64,000 bases of DNA, taken from Paucibacter sp. DJ2R-2. GTDB lineage: Bacteria > Pseudomonadota > Gammaproteobacteria > Burkholderiales > Burkholderiaceae_C. The notes under the pieces were generated by a model. The model saw only the letters and a list, made by a program, of their open reading frames with translations, did not search any database and was not told the DNA's origin. The stretch is from NCBI RefSeq assembly GCF_025717675.1, contig NZ_JAJIRT010000005.1, positions 124,001-188,000 of the forward strand, in the 5' to 3' direction. Position numbers and translations under genes: made by a program. Within the stretch, counting starts at the first letter, position 1, and the number at the start of each line of letters is the position of its first letter. Of the stretch, positions 63,957 to 64,000 are shown one piece after another.

Positions 63957-64000
63957 ATGACACAAAAGCAAACCCATGCCTTCCAGGCCGAGGTCAAGCA
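63957..64000 (+). CDS. htpG: Molecular chaperone HtpG (Hsp90), N-terminal start only, cut by window edge
   Basis: Only the first 14-15 codons are present: MTQKQTHAFQAEVKQ, which matches the conserved HtpG start (HAFQAEVKQLL) closely. HtpG is the bacterial Hsp90 ATP-dependent chaperone. The sigma-32 promoter upstream supports the identification. The rest lies outside the window. Confidence 0.85.
   Translation, partial: MTQKQTHAFQAEVK

Overview
This is 64 kb of a very GC-rich chromosome, almost certainly from a betaproteobacterium of the order Burkholderiales, in the Rubrivivax/Leptothrix/Roseateles neighbourhood. The assignment is inferred from gene content: yggS divergent from pilT-pilU, a thiC-thiO-thiS-thiG-thiD/E operon behind a TPP riboswitch, PEP-CTERM exported proteins, an isoquinoline-oxidoreductase-type molybdoenzyme and a TRIC-type channel protein. 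No tRNA, rRNA, CRISPR array, prophage, transposase or integrase is visible. The genes are compact, and the region looks like stable core chromosome with some accessory cassettes.

Layout. 1-1.9 kb: an NtrC-type response regulator (cut by the left edge) overlapping its histidine kinase. 2-5.3 kb: an ASCH-domain protein, a DJ-1/PfpI protein divergent from a MocR regulator across a 22-bp dyad, and a thioredoxin-like protein. 5.4-8.6 kb: a PD-(D/E)XK nuclease-like gene overlapping a nuclease-Fe-S helicase fusion, with a LexA-type box at the first start codon. 8.8-11.5 kb: a PEP-CTERM protein, an exported hypothetical protein and a voltage-gated-type ion channel ending in a zinc ribbon. 11.5-17.6 kb: the thiamin operon and its riboswitch. 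17.7-23.7 kb: a secreted TonB-like protein, then DUF2892, an RND pump and its adaptor, divergent from an ArsR repressor across a palindromic operator. 23.9-28.9 kb: a GDSL esterase, LysR/azoreductase/pirin, a TlpA protein and a TonB-like protein. 29-33.1 kb: copper ATPase CopA, a small copper chaperone and an HD-GYP protein. 33.1-37.9 kb: a molybdopterin/2Fe-2S oxidoreductase and a LytS/LytTR two-component system. 38-45.4 kb: an Oar-like TonB-dependent receptor, small proteins, an amidase, a 76-bp tandem repeat and a TonB-like protein. 45.4-49 kb: two chemoreceptors. 49-54 kb: two multiheme cytochromes and yggS facing pilT and pilU. 54-58.9 kb: a beta-hydroxyacid dehydrogenase, a dolP-like/diaA/yraN block divergent from rsmI, and a DUF4188 protein. 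58.9-64 kb: a LysR regulator, tldD, an aromatic-amino-acid attenuator in front of a DAHP synthase, a TRIC-family channel and the start of htpG behind a sigma-32 promoter.

The most interesting signal is regulatory. The DAHP synthase gene at 61.6 kb is preceded by a short reading frame with seven aromatic codons out of eight (Y F F S F F W F), a strong intrinsic terminator, and a segment inside the leader that can pair with the terminator's 5' arm. This has the layout of a ribosome-stalling attenuator that would tie entry into the shikimate pathway to charged Phe/Tyr/Trp tRNA. The second is a LexA-like box on the nuclease/helicase pair, which suggests an SOS-induced DNA-processing module. Other patterns are three separate secreted TonB-C-like proteins without a membrane anchor, and a complete ArsR-RND-DUF2892 efflux cassette with an obvious operator.
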